DNA of 64,000 nt from Streptomyces durmitorensis (lineage in GTDB: Bacteria; Actinomycetota; Actinomycetes; Streptomycetales; Streptomycetaceae), in assembly GCF_023498005.1 (NCBI RefSeq), contig NZ_CP097289.1, positions 3,720,001 to 3,784,000 of the forward strand, given 5' to 3'. Of this stretch, positions 28,482 to 38,888 are shown piece by piece. Both the position numbers and the translations under genes were made by a program. The notes beneath the pieces were generated by a model. The model did no database searches. It had not been told where the DNA came from and saw nothing but the letters and a program-made list of their open reading frames with translations. Every line of letters starts with the position of its first letter. Position 1 is the stretch's first letter.

Positions 28482-30934
28482 GTCTCGACACGCGCGCCAC
28501 GGCCGATAACCGGCACGCGCCGCCGCTCGCCGACATCGCCGCGACCGTGCCCAAGGGGGGACCCCGCGCCTTCGTCCGCGACCTCGCGATGGGCATACGT
28601 TTCGCCGTCGGCGGCGGCCGTGAGGGCTGGACCCGCACCCTCCTGACGGCGGTCGGCGTCGGCCTCGGCGTGGCGCTGCTGCTCGGCGCGGCCTCCGTGC
28701 CCACCCTGCTTCAGCACCGCGAGGACCGCGAGGTGGCCCGCGCGGCCACCGACCAGTTCTCGGACAAGAAGGTCGAGCGGTCGAACTCCACGGTCCTCCA
28801 GCGCGACACCCCCACCGACTTCCGCGACGCCACGGTGAGCGGCCGCGTGCTGCGCGCCGAAGGCAGCGACCCGGCCCTGCCGCCCGGCCTGAAGAAGATC
28901 CCGGCCGACGGCGAGATGGCCGTGTCGCCCGCCCTGCGCGAGCTCCTGGACAGCTCCGACGGCGCCCTCCTGAAGGAGCGCTTCGGCGAGTACCGCGTCA
29001 CGGACACCATCGGCGACGCGGGCCTGACCAACCCCAAGGAGCTCTACTACTACGCCGGTTCCGACGCCCTCACCCCGGCGAAGGGCGGCCACCGCGTGGC
29101 GGACTTCGGGTACAAAGAGCCCGCGGAACCCATGGACCCGCTGCTGATCGTCCTGGTCGTCCTGATCTGCGTGGTCCTGCTGACCCCGGTGGTCATCTTC
29201 ATCGGCACGGCGGTCCGCTTCGGCGGCGACCGGCGCGACCGGCGTCTGGCCGCGCTGCGCCTGGTCGGCGCGGACGCGCACAGCGTGCGGCGGATCGCGG
29301 CGGGCGAGGCCCTGTGCGGCGCGCTGCTCGGCCTGGCCGCGGGCGGTCTGTTCTTCCTGGGCGTACGCGAGGTGATCGGCACCCTCGACGGGTGGAAGAT
29401 CAGCGCCTTCCCCTCCGACGTGGTGCCGGTGCCCGGCCTCGCCGCGCTGATCCTGCTCGCCGTACCCGTCACCGCCGTCCTGGTCACCCTGATCTCGCTG
29501 CGGGCCGTCTCCATCGAGCCGCTGGGCGTCGTGCGCAGCACCAAACCCCGCAAGCGCCGCGTCTGGTGGCGCATCGTGATGCCGCTGCTCGGCCTCGGCA
29601 TCCTGCTCGCCTCGGGCCAGGTCGGGGGCGACGTGATCAATGGCTATGTCGGGGGCGACGTGGCCCCGCCGGTCTTCGCCATCGGCACGGGCGCCACGCT
29701 CACCCTGGTGGGCCTGGCCGCGCTGCTGCCCTGGCTCGTCGAGGCGAGCGTGGCCAGGCTGCGCGGCGGAGGTCCCGTGCCCTGGCAACTGGCCATCCGC
29801 AGGCTTCAGTTGAGCAGCGGCACGGCGGCGCGCGCGGTCAGCGGCATCACCGTCGCGGTGGCGGGCGCGGTAGCCCTGCAGATGATGTTCGTCGCGATGC
29901 ACGACGACTTCAACCGGACGACCGACAACGACCCCGGCCGCGCCAAGCTGGTGGTCAGGGCCGACGTCGGCGACGGCGAGCTCGCCGAGCGGATGATCGA
30001 CAAGTTCCGCACGACCAAGGGCGTCAAGAACGTCATCGGCACGGTCTCCACGTACGTCGTGAAGCCGGGCAAGCTGAAGAACCCCGACGACCTCAGGCCC
30101 ACCACGGAGCTGACGGTCGGCACCTGCGCGAACCTGCGCGAGCTGGCCCGGATCGGCGACTGCCGGGACGGCGACACCTTCGTCGTGCACACCGGCGACA
30201 CCGAGATGAACAAGTGGGTCGACGAGTCGGCCCGTCCGGGCAAGCCGATCGATCTGAACGCCATCAGCTGGGACGAGTCCGGCCACCAGCACGTCCCGTG
30301 GACGCTGCCCGCCGACTCCCGCAAGGTCAAGGCCCGCCCCGACCCGGGCGGCGACCTGCACGACGGCATCTACGCGACGCCCGGCGCGATCGACGCCTCC
30401 AAGATGGCCGACGCCTCGACGACCGCGATGATCCAGGTGGACCCGGACACCAAGGACGCCGAGGAGTACATCCGCAACACGGCGGCCCACGTCGACCCGT
30501 TCCTCTCCGTGCAGACGCTGCGCGCGGTCGAGCGCGACAAGCAGTACGCCACCATCCAGAGGGGTCTCCAGGTCGGCGCGATGGCGACGATGGCCCTGAT
30601 CGCCGCGTCCCTGCTGGTCTCGATGATCGAGCAACTGCGGGAGCGCAAGCGCCTCCTGGCGGCGCTCACCGCGTTCGGCACGCGCCGCGCGACGATGGCG
30701 TGGTCGATCCTGTGGCAGACCGCGATCCCGGTCGCCATCGGCCTGGTGCTCGCCGTCGCGGGCGGCCTCGGCCTCGGCTGGGTCATGGTCCGCATGATCC
30801 AGAAGTCGGTCACCGACTGGTGGCTCTTCGCCCCCCTGACGGCCGCGGGCGCCGCGCTGGTCGCGGTCGTGACGCTGCTCAGCCTGCCGCCGCTGTGGCG
30901 CATGATGCGCCCGGACGGACTGCGTACGGAGTAA
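28478..30934 (+). CDS. FtsX-like ABC transporter permease
   Basis: The 818-residue protein has a membrane segment near residues 50-75, an extracellular part, a first FtsX block of three segments (about 222-345), a central pair near 365-430, a second extracellular domain (about 470-690) and a final FtsX block (about 700-805). This is the double FtsX layout of actinobacterial MacB-like exporters. With the ATPase it probably exports an antibiotic or lipid, under PadR control. Substrate unknown. Confidence 0.9.
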   Translation: MSLDTRATADNRHAPPLADIAATVPKGGPRAFVRDLAMGIRFAVGGGREGWTRTLLTAVGVGLGVALLLGAASVPTLLQHREDREVARAATDQFSDKKVERSNSTVLQRDTPTDFRDATVSGRVLRAEGSDPALPPGLKKIPADGEMAVSPALRELLDSSDGALLKERFGEYRVTDTIGDAGLTNPKELYYYAGSDALTPAKGGHRVADFGYKEPAEPMDPLLIVLVVLICVVLLTPVVIFIGTAVRFGGDRRDRRLAALRLVGADAHSVRRIAAGEALCGALLGLAAGGLFFLGVREVIGTLDGWKISAFPSDVVPVPGLAALILLAVPVTAVLVTLISLRAVSIEPLGVVRSTKPRKRRVWWRIVMPLLGLGILLASGQVGGDVINGYVGGDVAPPVFAIGTGATLTLVGLAALLPWLVEASVARLRGGGPVPWQLAIRRLQLSSGTAARAVSGITVAVAGAVALQMMFVAMHDDFNRTTDNDPGRAKLVVRADVGDGELAERMIDKFRTTKGVKNVIGTVSTYVVKPGKLKNPDDLRPTTELTVGTCANLRELARIGDCRDGDTFVVHTGDTEMNKWVDESARPGKPIDLNAISWDESGHQHVPWTLPADSRKVKARPDPGGDLHDGIYATPGAIDASKMADASTTAMIQVDPDTKDAEEYIRNTAAHVDPFLSVQTLRAVERDKQYATIQRGLQVGAMATMALIAASLLVSMIEQLRERKRLLAALTAFGTRRATMAWSILWQTAIPVAIGLVLAVAGGLGLGWVMVRMIQKSVTDWWLFAPLTAAGAALVAVVTLLSLPPLWRMMRPDGLRTE

Positions 30935-30970
30935 CTCCCCGCGCGGGAGCGGAACGTTGCCGGTGCGGGG

Positions 30971-31909
30971 TCACAGCACCCGCACCGGCAACGGCTTCAC
31001 GGCCCCCCTCAGGGCGGCGGCGAGCTCCTCGTGCTCCGCGGCCCGCGCGGCCCCCGTACGCATCGCGAGGGCGATGCGCCGGGTCGGCGCCGGGTCAGCG
31101 AAGTACCCGGTGAGCAGCTGGTTGCTGCGGCTGGTCTCGACACGGACGGCGGTGCGCGGGAGCAGCGTCACACCGAGGCCGCCGGCCACCAGCTGTACGA
31201 GGGTGGAGAGTCCGGCGGCCGTCGTGGTCACCGGGGCGTCCGCGCGCCCGGCCTCCCGGCAGATGTCCAGGGCCTGGTCGCGCAGGCAGTGCCCCTCATC
31301 GAGCAGCAGCAGGTTCAGCTCGCGCAGGGCGTCGCGCGGGATGCCCTCGCGCCCGCCGAGCCAGTGGTCGAGCGGCGTGACGAGCACGAAGTCCTCGTCG
31401 AACAGGGGCAGTTCGGTGACGCCGGGCACGCCGAGCGGCACGGCGAGCAGCAGCAGATCGAGCCGTCCCGCGCCGAGCCCCTCGATCAGCGAGGACGTCT
31501 GCTCCTCGTGCACCTGGAGATCGAGGTCCGGGTACTTCTCGTGGACGAGCCCGATGAGCGTGGGCAGCAGATACGGCGCCACGGTCGGGATCACGCCGAG
31601 CCGCAGCGCCCCGGTGAAGGGGGCGCGCACCGCGTCGGCCTCCTCCATCAGCGCCCCGACCTCGTCGAGCACGGCCCTGGCCCGCACCGCGAGCCGCTCG
31701 CCCGCCGACGAGAGCAGCACCTTGCGGGTCGTACGCTCGAGGAGGGTGACACCGAGTGTCTCCTCCAGGGCCGAGACCGCACCGGAGAGCGCGGGCTGGC
31801 TCATCCCTATTGCTCCCGCCGCATCCCTGAAGTGCAGGTGCTCGGCCACGGCCGAGAAGGCACGCAGCTGCGCCAGGCTGGGCTGCTTGCCCCTATTTGT
31901 TGCTGGCAC
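30971..31909 (-). CDS. oxyR: Hydrogen peroxide sensor OxyR (LysR family)
   Basis: The 312-residue protein has an N-terminal winged helix (about residues 9-68: LAQLRAFSAVAEHLHFRDAA, MSQPALSGAVSALEETLG) and a LysR effector domain. The redox pair is present in EGHCLRDQALDIC, two cysteines nine residues apart, as in E. coli OxyR C199/C208. GTG at 31909 is set by AGGTGG eight bases upstream. It is divergent from ahpC, its usual target. The window order oxyR-ahpC-ahpD is the same as in S. coelicolor. Confidence 0.94.
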   Translation of the reverse strand: MPATNRGKQPSLAQLRAFSAVAEHLHFRDAAGAIGMSQPALSGAVSALEETLGVTLLERTTRKVLLSSAGERLAVRARAVLDEVGALMEEADAVRAPFTGALRLGVIPTVAPYLLPTLIGLVHEKYPDLDLQVHEEQTSSLIEGLGAGRLDLLLLAVPLGVPGVTELPLFDEDFVLVTPLDHWLGGREGIPRDALRELNLLLLDEGHCLRDQALDICREAGRADAPVTTTAAGLSTLVQLVAGGLGVTLLPRTAVRVETSRSNQLLTGYFADPAPTRRIALAMRTGAARAAEHEELAAALRGAVKPLPVRVL

Positions 31910-31933
31910 TGATAGCCACCTCCGATCAACAAG

Positions 31934-31948
31934 ACAGAGTGTAGCTAT
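31934..31948. promoter_or_regulatory. Candidate OxyR-binding site
   Basis: ACAGAGTGTAGCTAT fits the E. coli consensus ATAG-n-T-nnn-A-n-CTAT with two mismatches and lies between divergent oxyR and ahpC. Support is motif and position only. Confidence 0.4.
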
Positions 31949-32038
31949 TTCCCTAATCAATGCACCCTGTGCCACGATCGACAGCAGTCCAACCCCCTGG
32001 AGCCCCTTACCGGGGTTCCTCTGCTGCAAGGAGAGTTC

Positions 32039-32593
32039 GTGCTCACTGTCGGTGACAAGTTCCCCCAGTTCGATCTGACTGCCTGTGTCTCGCTGGAGAA
32101 GGGCTCGGAGTTCCAGCAGATCGACCACAAGACCTACGAGGGCAAGTGGAAGATCGTCTTCGCGTGGCCCAAGGACTTCACCTTCGTGTGCCCGACCGAG
32201 ATCGCCGCCTTCGGCAAGCTGAACGACGAGTTCGCTGACCGCGACGCCCAGATCCTCGGCTTCTCCGGTGACTCCGAGTTCGTGCACCACGCCTGGCGCA
32301 AGGACCACCCGGACCTCACCGACCTGCCCTTCCCGATGCTGGCCGACTCGAAGCACGAGCTCATGCGTGACCTCGGCATCGAGGGCGAGGACGGCTTCGC
32401 CCAGCGCGCCGTCTTCATCGTCGACCAGAACAACGAGATCCAGTTCACGATGGTGACCGCCGGTTCCGTGGGCCGTAACCCCAAGGAGGTCCTCCGGGTC
32501 CTCGACGCGCTCCAGACGGACGAGCTCTGCCCGTGCAACTGGACGCAGGGCGACGAGACCCTGGACCCGGTCGCGCTCCTCTCGGGCGAGTGA
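32039..32593 (+). CDS. ahpC: Alkyl hydroperoxide reductase C (peroxiredoxin)
   Basis: A 184-residue 2-Cys peroxiredoxin that reduces peroxides and peroxynitrite. The peroxidatic cysteine is in KDFTFVCPTEIAAF (about residue 47) and the resolving cysteine is in ELCPCNW near residue 163. The GTG at 32039 is supported by AAGGAGA at 32028-32034. It lies opposite oxyR and is followed after 15 bp by ahpD, which supplies its electrons in actinobacteria. Confidence 0.96.
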   Translation: MLTVGDKFPQFDLTACVSLEKGSEFQQIDHKTYEGKWKIVFAWPKDFTFVCPTEIAAFGKLNDEFADRDAQILGFSGDSEFVHHAWRKDHPDLTDLPFPMLADSKHELMRDLGIEGEDGFAQRAVFIVDQNNEIQFTMVTAGSVGRNPKEVLRVLDALQTDELCPCNWTQGDETLDPVALLSGE

Positions 32594-32608
32594 ACGGAGC
32601 CTACTGAC

Positions 32609-33139
32609 ATGGCACTCGACGAACTGAAGTCCGCCGTACCGGACTACGCCAAGGACCTGAAGCTGAACCTCGGCTCGGTCATCGGCAACTCGGACCTGCC
32701 GAAGCAGCAGCTCTGGGGCACGGTGCTCGCCTGCGCGATCGCATCCCGCTCCCCGAAGGTGCTGCGCGAGCTGGAGCCCGAGGCGAAGGCGAACCTCTCC
32801 CCCGAGGCGTACACCGCCGCCAAGTCGGCCGCGGCCGTCATGGCGATGAACAACGTCTTCTACCGCACGCGCCACCTGCTCTCGGACCCCGAGTACGGGA
32901 CGCTGCGCGCCGGCCTGCGGATGAACGTCATCGGCAACCCGGGCGTGGAGAAGGTCGACTTCGAGCTGTGGTCGCTCGCGGTCTCCGCGATCAACGGCTG
33001 CGGCCAGTGCCTCGACTCCCACGAGCAGGTGCTGCGCAAGGCCGGCGTGGATCGCGAGACGATCCAGGAAGCCGTCAAGATCGCCGCCGTGATCCAGGCC
33101 GTCGGCGTCACGCTGGACTCCGAGGACGTCCTGGCGTAA
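32609..33139 (+). CDS. ahpD: Alkyl hydroperoxidase D
   Basis: The 176-residue protein has the CxxC active site in [11 protein letters not shown] (about residues 129-139) with the Glu and His of the proton relay. AhpD links AhpC to dihydrolipoamide-based reductants. The short gap to ahpC (15 bp) and shared terminator (33158-33191) make this a two-gene operon. Confidence 0.96.
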   Translation: MALDELKSAVPDYAKDLKLNLGSVIGNSDLPKQQLWGTVLACAIASRSPKVLRELEPEAKANLSPEAYTAAKSAAAVMAMNNVFYRTRHLLSDPEYGTLRAGLRMNVIGNPGVEKVDFELWSLAVSAINGCGQCLDSHEQVLRKAGVDRETIQEAVKIAAVIQAVGVTLDSEDVLA

Positions 33140-33157
33140 CCGCCCCGCCTCAACAGA

Positions 33158-33191
33158 ACGGCCCCGCCCGGCAGTTGCCGGGCGGGGCCGT
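33158..33191. terminator. Terminator after ahpD
   Basis: A perfect 16-bp stem (ACGGCCCCGCCCGGCA, 33158-33173, with 33176-33191) with a tiny loop lies between the convergent ahpD and phosphoesterase genes. Confidence 0.7.
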
Positions 33192-33200
33192 CCTGCGTCG

Positions 33201-36200
33201 TCAGCCCGTGCGGCGCCCGGCCAGCGCGTGCAACGTGCCGTCGTCCGTGAGCGCGAAGATCCGGTCACCGCTGACGGACAGCGCCGACGTGACGCCCGCG
33301 CCCAGGTCGTAGCGTTGCGTCTGGCGACCGGTCGAACGGTCGAGGACGAGCAGCCGCCCGTCCCACGTCCCCACATACACAAGGGACTTGGTCACCAGCG
33401 GATGCATGGTCGGCGACCCCTCGCCCGCCGTGCAGCCCATGGCAACCCGCCACTCGTCGTCCAGCGGACTCTCCCCGGGCAGATAACCGGCCTTGGTCTG
33501 CCAGAGCGGCTTCGACGGATCGGCCGCGCCCGTGTCGTAGGCGCGTACGACACCGTCGCGCCCCGCCACGTACGCGCTGTCGCCCCACACGGCCGGACCG
33601 GTCAGCGGCGCCGGACCCGGCTCGCAGACACCCGCGCCGCCCGCCTTCGACTCCCACGTCTGCGCGCCCGTCCCGGGATCGAACCCGCGGACCCCTGACG
33701 ACGTGAAGGTCACCAGCTGCGGATCGCCCGTGGCCGGGTCGGTGAGCACGGGCGACGAGTGGCTGTCGATGTCGCCCTTGGTGTCCTTCACCCACAGCTG
33801 CTCGCAGCGCGCCAGGTCCATCGCGATGACGGTGTTGCTCGAACCGGAGTGCAGATAGGCGGTGTTGGAGCCCGGCTCGCGCACCGCGGTGCTGTGGAAC
33901 TGCCCCCACGAGCCGGCGGCGGCGAACCCGCCGGGCAGCTTCTCGCCGGTCTTCGCGTCCCGGCAGCGCACCGTGTCCCAGTCCTGGTGGACGGCGACGG
34001 AACGGTCCCCCGCCGACTCATCGGTGAGCCCGAAGACGCTGACCGGGCCACCGGCCCGCCCATAGCGCCGCACGGTGTCCCCGTGCCGCTCCTCGCGGTC
34101 GACGGCCTCCCAGACGATGTGCCCGTCGTCCGGGTCGAGGGCGTAGATGCGGCCGACGCCCGTCGTCAGGTAGACCTTGCCGCCGTGCAGCGTGGGCGCC
34201 GACTCCGCGTCGCCGTCCAGGTACGTACGCCAGATCTCACGGCCGGAGAACACGTCGTAGGCGAGCATCATGCTGTACGGCGAGTCGAAGGCCCGCGACG
34301 AGACGATGACCTTGCCGTCGGCGACGACCGAGCCGTTGAGGTTGAACTGCTCCCCGGTGTGGCGCGCCCACTTCAGGTCGAGCACCGGGCCGGGATCGTC
34401 CCCGCTCGCGGAGCGCCCGGCCTCGTCGCCGCCCTGCCGGACCCAGTCCTGTCCCGCGCCCACCGCTCCGGCTCTGCGCACCACGGTGAACGGGCTCTTC
34501 ATCGCGGGCCAGGCCTTGCCCCGGGTGTCGTACGCGACCGTCTCCGCCGTGTACGCGCCGGGCCGCAGGCCGCGCAGCCGGTCGCTCGCCCGCGTCCAGG
34601 AACCGCGGGCGTCGGGACAGGGCTCGGGCTTGCCGCCGGGCGGGGTGTAGCAGTTCTCGATGCCGGGCTTCGAAGCACCCTCGCCGAACCGGAGCGACTC
34701 GCGTCGCACGACATGGCCGCGCTCGTCCCGCACGGTCACCTTGGCCCGCCCCGGGGTGCGCCCGTCGTCCTCCGCGTACACCTCGACGGGCACGCCGGCC
34801 TTCGCCGCGTGCACACTGCCCCGCGCGGGGCTGACCAGGGCGGCGTCGTCGTCGACGTCGAACTGCCGGTGGGTTCCGGTGACATGACCGGTGTCCTCGT
34901 CGCGGCCCGTGCGCGGATCGTCGGTGATGGAGCTGAAGTCGAGGACCTTGTAGTCCGGGCGTCCGCCGTCGATCCCGTACGTGCCCTGGTTGTTGATCTC
35001 GACGGAGCGCTTGAAGGCGCCGCGCCGGAACTCCGACTGCTGGTTGTGTCCTGCCGCGACCATCCGCACGTCGTACTTGGCGAGTTCGTCGATGGTCGGC
35101 TGCATGCCCGCGCCCGGACCCCACTGGGTGAACAGCGAGCGGTGCGCGAAGACGAACACCTGCTTGCCGACCGCGTGTTGGGCCAGATCCCGCCGCAGCC
35201 ACTCCAGCTGCGGCTTGAGGCCGCTCGCGTCGTAGTTGTCCTCAAGGACGACGACGTGGCGGCCGTCGCGGTCGAAGCTGTACCACTCGGGGCCGAGGTT
35301 GCGGCGGTAGTACTCCAGGCTGCCCGCGTAGCCCTGGGAGGCCGCGGTGCCGCCGAAGTCGTGGTTGCCCATCACCGGGTAGAAGGGGTGGCCGAGCCGA
35401 CCCTCCTTGAGCCCCTTGCTGAAGAGGTCGTAACCGCCCTGGCGGCGCGGCTCGTCGGCATAGTCGGTGACGGTGAGGTCGCCGGTGGCGATCTGCATCG
35501 TCGCCCCGTCGACCTCGGACATCGCCCTGACCTGACCGGTCCACTGCGGCAGGGCCTTGCGCGCTTCCTCGTCGTTACGGTTGCCGACCTCGGTGTCGGA
35601 GTTCATGACCCACTTCTCGGTGGGGTTCGCCGCGTTCTTGTCGGGGACGAGCGCGAAGTCGGCGCCCGTGGAGCCGCTCTCGGCGATCTCACGGAAGTAC
35701 TTCGGTATGTAGTCATCGCGCAGCGCGGGCGTGTAGCCGTCCGGCGAGACGATGCTGACGAGGTCGGTCTCGCGCCGGGAGGGATCGATGTCCAGGCGGT
35801 ACGAACCGTCGGGCCCCGAGGCCGTCCACACCGCCCCGTCGGTGACATCGACGCCGGGCAGGGGCCGCTCGCCCTTGTCCCGCTCGCCGTTGGCGTTGGC
35901 GTCCCGGAAGACGGTGCCCGTCACGGTGACGGTGTCCGCCGCCTCGGGGGCGCCGGCGAAGGCGGCCTGGGGCGCGAGGCAGGACAGCGCGACCGTCCCC
36001 GCGAGGGCGAGCCTCAGGCGCCGGGTGCGCACAAGGCGTACGAGGAGCGGGAGTTGCCAGGCGGCGAGCGCGAGGAGAGCTCCGGCCGCCGTCACCAGGA
36101 GCACGGTGGCCCAGGGGAAGGAGGGGAGCGCGTGCACGCCGCGGGCGTCCACGACCGGGGTGGCCCCCGTGGCGTCCACCGCGGTGCCGTCGAACTCGAC

Positions 36201-36578
36201 GACGACCTGGCTCAGTCCGCCCTTCTCCAGCAGGGCGCTGACGTCGACGGAGTCGAGACGGCAGCTCCACGTGAGCTCCACGACGACGCCACCGGGCACT
36301 CCGCCGCTGTCCCCGGCGACGCCGGAGCCGCGGGCCGGGCAGTCGGCCGAGAGCAGCCGGGACGCCCAGGCACCGGCCTCCCCGGCGGACACCACGTCGT
36401 GGTGCACGATCAGCCGCCCGCTCGTGCCGCCGTCACCGGGGGCGACGACGAGTTCGGCCCGCTCGCGCGACACGTGCGCGGCGGCGGGCTGGACCCCGAT
36501 GCCCAGCATCAGGACCAGCAGCCCGAGCACGAGCCCGCCCGCGGTGCGTATCCGTCTGTATCTGTGTCGGTGGCTCAT
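33201..36578 (-). CDS. Metallophosphoesterase-PQQ propeller fusion, altered active site
   Basis: The 1125-residue secreted or membrane-anchored protein has a signal peptide (about 1-34), a small extracellular domain, two hydrophobic segments (about 153-172 and 188-210), an SD-repeat-like linker ([22 protein letters not shown], given here from residue 222), a calcineurin-type phosphoesterase (about 325-600), a C-terminal beta module, and a PQQ-like beta-propeller (about 725-1120). Metal motifs GDL (about 367) and GNHD (about 404) are intact, but the first motif reads SDTEVG where D-x-H is expected and the last reads GHNQQS where GHxH is expected. It may be catalytically weak, use other ligands, or be a binding protein. 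Exact role unknown. Confidence 0.8.
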   Translation of the reverse strand: MSHRHRYRRIRTAGGLVLGLLVLMLGIGVQPAAAHVSRERAELVVAPGDGGTSGRLIVHHDVVSAGEAGAWASRLLSADCPARGSGVAGDSGGVPGGVVVELTWSCRLDSVDVSALLEKGGLSQVVVEFDGTAVDATGATPVVDARGVHALPSFPWATVLLVTAAGALLALAAWQLPLLVRLVRTRRLRLALAGTVALSCLAPQAAFAGAPEAADTVTVTGTVFRDANANGERDKGERPLPGVDVTDGAVWTASGPDGSYRLDIDPSRRETDLVSIVSPDGYTPALRDDYIPKYFREIAESGSTGADFALVPDKNAANPTEKWVMNSDTEVGNRNDEEARKALPQWTGQVRAMSEVDGATMQIATGDLTVTDYADEPRRQGGYDLFSKGLKEGRLGHPFYPVMGNHDFGGTAASQGYAGSLEYYRRNLGPEWYSFDRDGRHVVVLEDNYDASGLKPQLEWLRRDLAQHAVGKQVFVFAHRSLFTQWGPGAGMQPTIDELAKYDVRMVAAGHNQQSEFRRGAFKRSVEINNQGTYGIDGGRPDYKVLDFSSITDDPRTGRDEDTGHVTGTHRQFDVDDDAALVSPARGSVHAAKAGVPVEVYAEDDGRTPGRAKVTVRDERGHVVRRESLRFGEGASKPGIENCYTPPGGKPEPCPDARGSWTRASDRLRGLRPGAYTAETVAYDTRGKAWPAMKSPFTVVRRAGAVGAGQDWVRQGGDEAGRSASGDDPGPVLDLKWARHTGEQFNLNGSVVADGKVIVSSRAFDSPYSMMLAYDVFSGREIWRTYLDGDAESAPTLHGGKVYLTTGVGRIYALDPDDGHIVWEAVDREERHGDTVRRYGRAGGPVSVFGLTDESAGDRSVAVHQDWDTVRCRDAKTGEKLPGGFAAAGSWGQFHSTAVREPGSNTAYLHSGSSNTVIAMDLARCEQLWVKDTKGDIDSHSSPVLTDPATGDPQLVTFTSSGVRGFDPGTGAQTWESKAGGAGVCEPGPAPLTGPAVWGDSAYVAGRDGVVRAYDTGAADPSKPLWQTKAGYLPGESPLDDEWRVAMGCTAGEGSPTMHPLVTKSLVYVGTWDGRLLVLDRSTGRQTQRYDLGAGVTSALSVSGDRIFALTDDGTLHALAGRRTG

Positions 36579-36632
36579 GCGCGCGGACTCTAGCCACCGG
36601 AGGTGGCCGTCAGGCCAAGATCCAGGGATCTT

Positions 36633-38012
36633 TCAGTCGGCGGCGGGCGGGCGGTCCACCGGTGCGACGTCCAGGGCGGTGGCGCCCCGCGGTTGGGGCG
36701 ACTGCTTCAGGGCGGCCTCACGTGAGTACGCCCGCAAGTAGCCCACCACGGTGTTGGTGACGGCGACCAGCGGCACCGCGACGACGGCCCCGCCGATCCC
36801 GGCGACGAGCCCACCCGCGGCCACGGACAGCACGACGGCCAGGGGATGCACCCGCACCGCGCGCCCGAGGATGAACGGCTGGAGGATGTGCCCCTCGATC
36901 TGCTGCACGGCGAGGACCACGACCAGGGTCATCACACCGGTGAAGACGCCCTGGGTCACCAGACCCACGACCACGGCGAGCGCGCCCGAGATCACCGCAC
37001 CCACCAGCGGGATGAACGCGAACAGGAAGATGAACACGGCCAGCGGCACCGCCATCGGCACCCCGAGGAAGTAGATCCCGAGCCCGATGAAGATCGCGTC
37101 GATCAGAGCCACTATCACCGTGCCGCGCACGTAGGCCGTCAGCGTGCGCCAGGCCCGCGGCCCCGCGCCCGCGATGCCGGGCCGCGCGGGCGCCGGGACC
37201 AGCTTCAGGACCCACTCCCAGATGCGCTTGCCGTCGTAGAGGAGGAACAGCGTCGAGAACATCGCGAGCAGGATGCCGGTCATGGCCTCCACGATCACGG
37301 TGACCCCTTCGAGCCCCGCCGACGTCAGCTCCTCCGTGTTCGCGCCGACCGCCTCGCGCAGGCTCTTGGCGACGTCGTTGATCTGATCCTCGGTCACATG
37401 GAACGGGCTCGTGAGCAGCCAGTTGCGCAGATCGTCGATGCCGTCCTGGACCTGGCTGGAGAGCGTGTCCACGTTGTCCATGACCTGCCAGACAACGAAC
37501 CAGCCGACCAGGCCGATGACGACGAAGCCGAGTACGGCCGTGACGACCGTCGCGAGCCCCCTCGGAAGACCGAGCCGCTTGAGCCGGACCACCGTCGGCT
37601 GGAGCATCGCGGTGACGAGCAGCGCCGCGACGAAAGCGAAGACGACGAGCTGCACGGCGCTGATGACCTTCATCAACACCCAGAGCGTGCCCGCGAGCAC
37701 GAGGAGACGCCAGCCGGCCTCGGCCGCGACCCGCATCCCCCACGGCACCGCCGCGACGGGGTCGGGCCTGGCCGTTATGTCCGGCGCGTACGTGGGCGGG
37801 GCGGGCACCACGGTCTCCGACTCCGGTGTCGCGGCCGCAGCGGCAGCGGCGTCGCCCTCGGCGGCCGCGGCCTCGTCGGCGCTCGACCGCCGCGCCGCCT
37901 TCACGCCGTCGTCGTCAGGACCGGAGTCGGGGTCGTCGTTTCGCCCCATCCGCTCGCCCATCTGAGACAGTCCGGCACCGAGCCGGCCGATCCACCCTGG
38001 TACTCGCGACAT
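36633..38012 (-). CDS. AI-2E family transporter
   Basis: The 459-residue product has an acidic/alanine-rich cytoplasmic start (1-90) and about eight membrane segments. The family block PFILGRAVRVHPLAVVLSV (about 390-410) and the GTVIVALIDAIFIGLGIYFLG segment identify the AI-2 exporter-like family (TqsA/YdiK). Substrates vary; transport of autoinducer-2 is proven only for a few members. The ATG at 38012 follows AGAGGACGG; a frame extends 66 bases upstream without conservation. Confidence 0.85.
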   Translation of the reverse strand: MSRVPGWIGRLGAGLSQMGERMGRNDDPDSGPDDDGVKAARRSSADEAAAAEGDAAAAAAATPESETVVPAPPTYAPDITARPDPVAAVPWGMRVAAEAGWRLLVLAGTLWVLMKVISAVQLVVFAFVAALLVTAMLQPTVVRLKRLGLPRGLATVVTAVLGFVVIGLVGWFVVWQVMDNVDTLSSQVQDGIDDLRNWLLTSPFHVTEDQINDVAKSLREAVGANTEELTSAGLEGVTVIVEAMTGILLAMFSTLFLLYDGKRIWEWVLKLVPAPARPGIAGAGPRAWRTLTAYVRGTVIVALIDAIFIGLGIYFLGVPMAVPLAVFIFLFAFIPLVGAVISGALAVVVGLVTQGVFTGVMTLVVVLAVQQIEGHILQPFILGRAVRVHPLAVVLSVAAGGLVAGIGGAVVAVPLVAVTNTVVGYLRAYSREAALKQSPQPRGATALDVAPVDRPPAAD

Positions 38013-38086
38013 GATCCGTCCTCTTCCCCCGTCTTTCCCCACCACTCCCCCCTGGAAGTTGTCGGACTGACCGTACACGGCGAAGA

Positions 38087-38111
38087 CCCCCCACCGAAGG
38101 ACGGTGAGGGG
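38087..38111 (-). terminator. Terminator after the SLT gene
   Basis: CCCCCCACCG (38087-38096) pairs with CGGTGAGGGG (38102-38111) with one mismatch, about 28 bp beyond the SLT stop and upstream of the AI-2E gene. Confidence 0.5.
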
Positions 38112-38138
38112 CCTTGAAAAGGTTGAGCGAGCCGCTGC

Positions 38139-38888
38139 TCAGTACCAGTTGTTCGCCTGCCAGAAGTCCCAGGCACCACACGGGCTTCCGTAGCGGTCGT
38201 TCATGTAGCCGAGACCCCACTTGATCTGCGTGGCGGGGTTCGTCTGCCAGTCGGAACCGGCCGAGGACATCTTGGAGCCGGGCAGCGCCTGGACGAGGCC
38301 GTACGCGCCGGAAGAGGCGTTGGTGGCCTTGTAGTTCCAGGTGGACTCGTGGTTGACGATGTTGCTGAAGCACTGGAACTGGTCGCCGGGGACCATCTGC
38401 CGTGCCATCGCCTGGACCTGCGAGACGGAGTACGAGGACTGCGGGGCGAAGTCGGAGGCGTCGCGCGCGGAGGAACGGCTGGCCTTGACCTCGGCCTTCT
38501 CCTCGCGCTCCTTCTTGGCGGCCGCCTTCTCGGCGGCCTCCTGCTTCTCCGCGGCCTTCTGCTTCGCGATGGCCGCCTCGGCGGCCTGCTTGCGGGCCGC
38601 TTCCGCCGCAGTCTTCTTCGCGGCCGTGTCGGCAGCCATGGCCTGTGCGTCGGCCTGCTGCGTCAGGGACGCGGTCTGCACCTGGGCCTGCTGGCCCGCG
38701 GGAATGTCTGCGAGGAGAGTCGCGTCGCTTGCCGCCGCCTCGAAGTCGTTGTCATTCGAGGCGCCCGGGGTGCTGCCCGAGGCGACACCGACGACAGCGC
38801 CAACAGTGGTGACCGCGGTGGCGGATGCCACGGCGAATCCCCGGACCGAAATCCGGCTCACACGGTTTCCTTCCAGCATCGCCCGCAT
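38139..38888 (-). CDS. Secreted SLT-type lytic transglycosylase
   Basis: The 249-residue protein has a signal peptide (about 15-42), a long alanine/lysine/glutamate-rich helical stretch (about 75-140, repeated EAAEKAAAKK-like units, probably coiled coil) and a C-terminal SLT lysozyme-like domain (about 160-249). The catalytic glutamate is in NIVNHESTWN, followed by SGAYGLVQALPGSKM and IKWGLGYMNDRYGSPCGAWDFWQ. It cleaves peptidoglycan glycan strands. The leader is long (about 380 bp); see the region entry. Confidence 0.88.
   Translation of the reverse strand: MRAMLEGNRVSRISVRGFAVASATAVTTVGAVVGVASGSTPGASNDNDFEAAASDATLLADIPAGQQAQVQTASLTQQADAQAMAADTAAKKTAAEAARKQAAEAAIAKQKAAEKQEAAEKAAAKKEREEKAEVKASRSSARDASDFAPQSSYSVSQVQAMARQMVPGDQFQCFSNIVNHESTWNYKATNASSGAYGLVQALPGSKMSSAGSDWQTNPATQIKWGLGYMNDRYGSPCGAWDFWQANNWY

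Noticed and set aside
28418..30634. 738-codon minus-strand frame over the FtsX-like permease
   Set aside because: Overlaps a gene with clear double-FtsX layout and coupled start; shadow.
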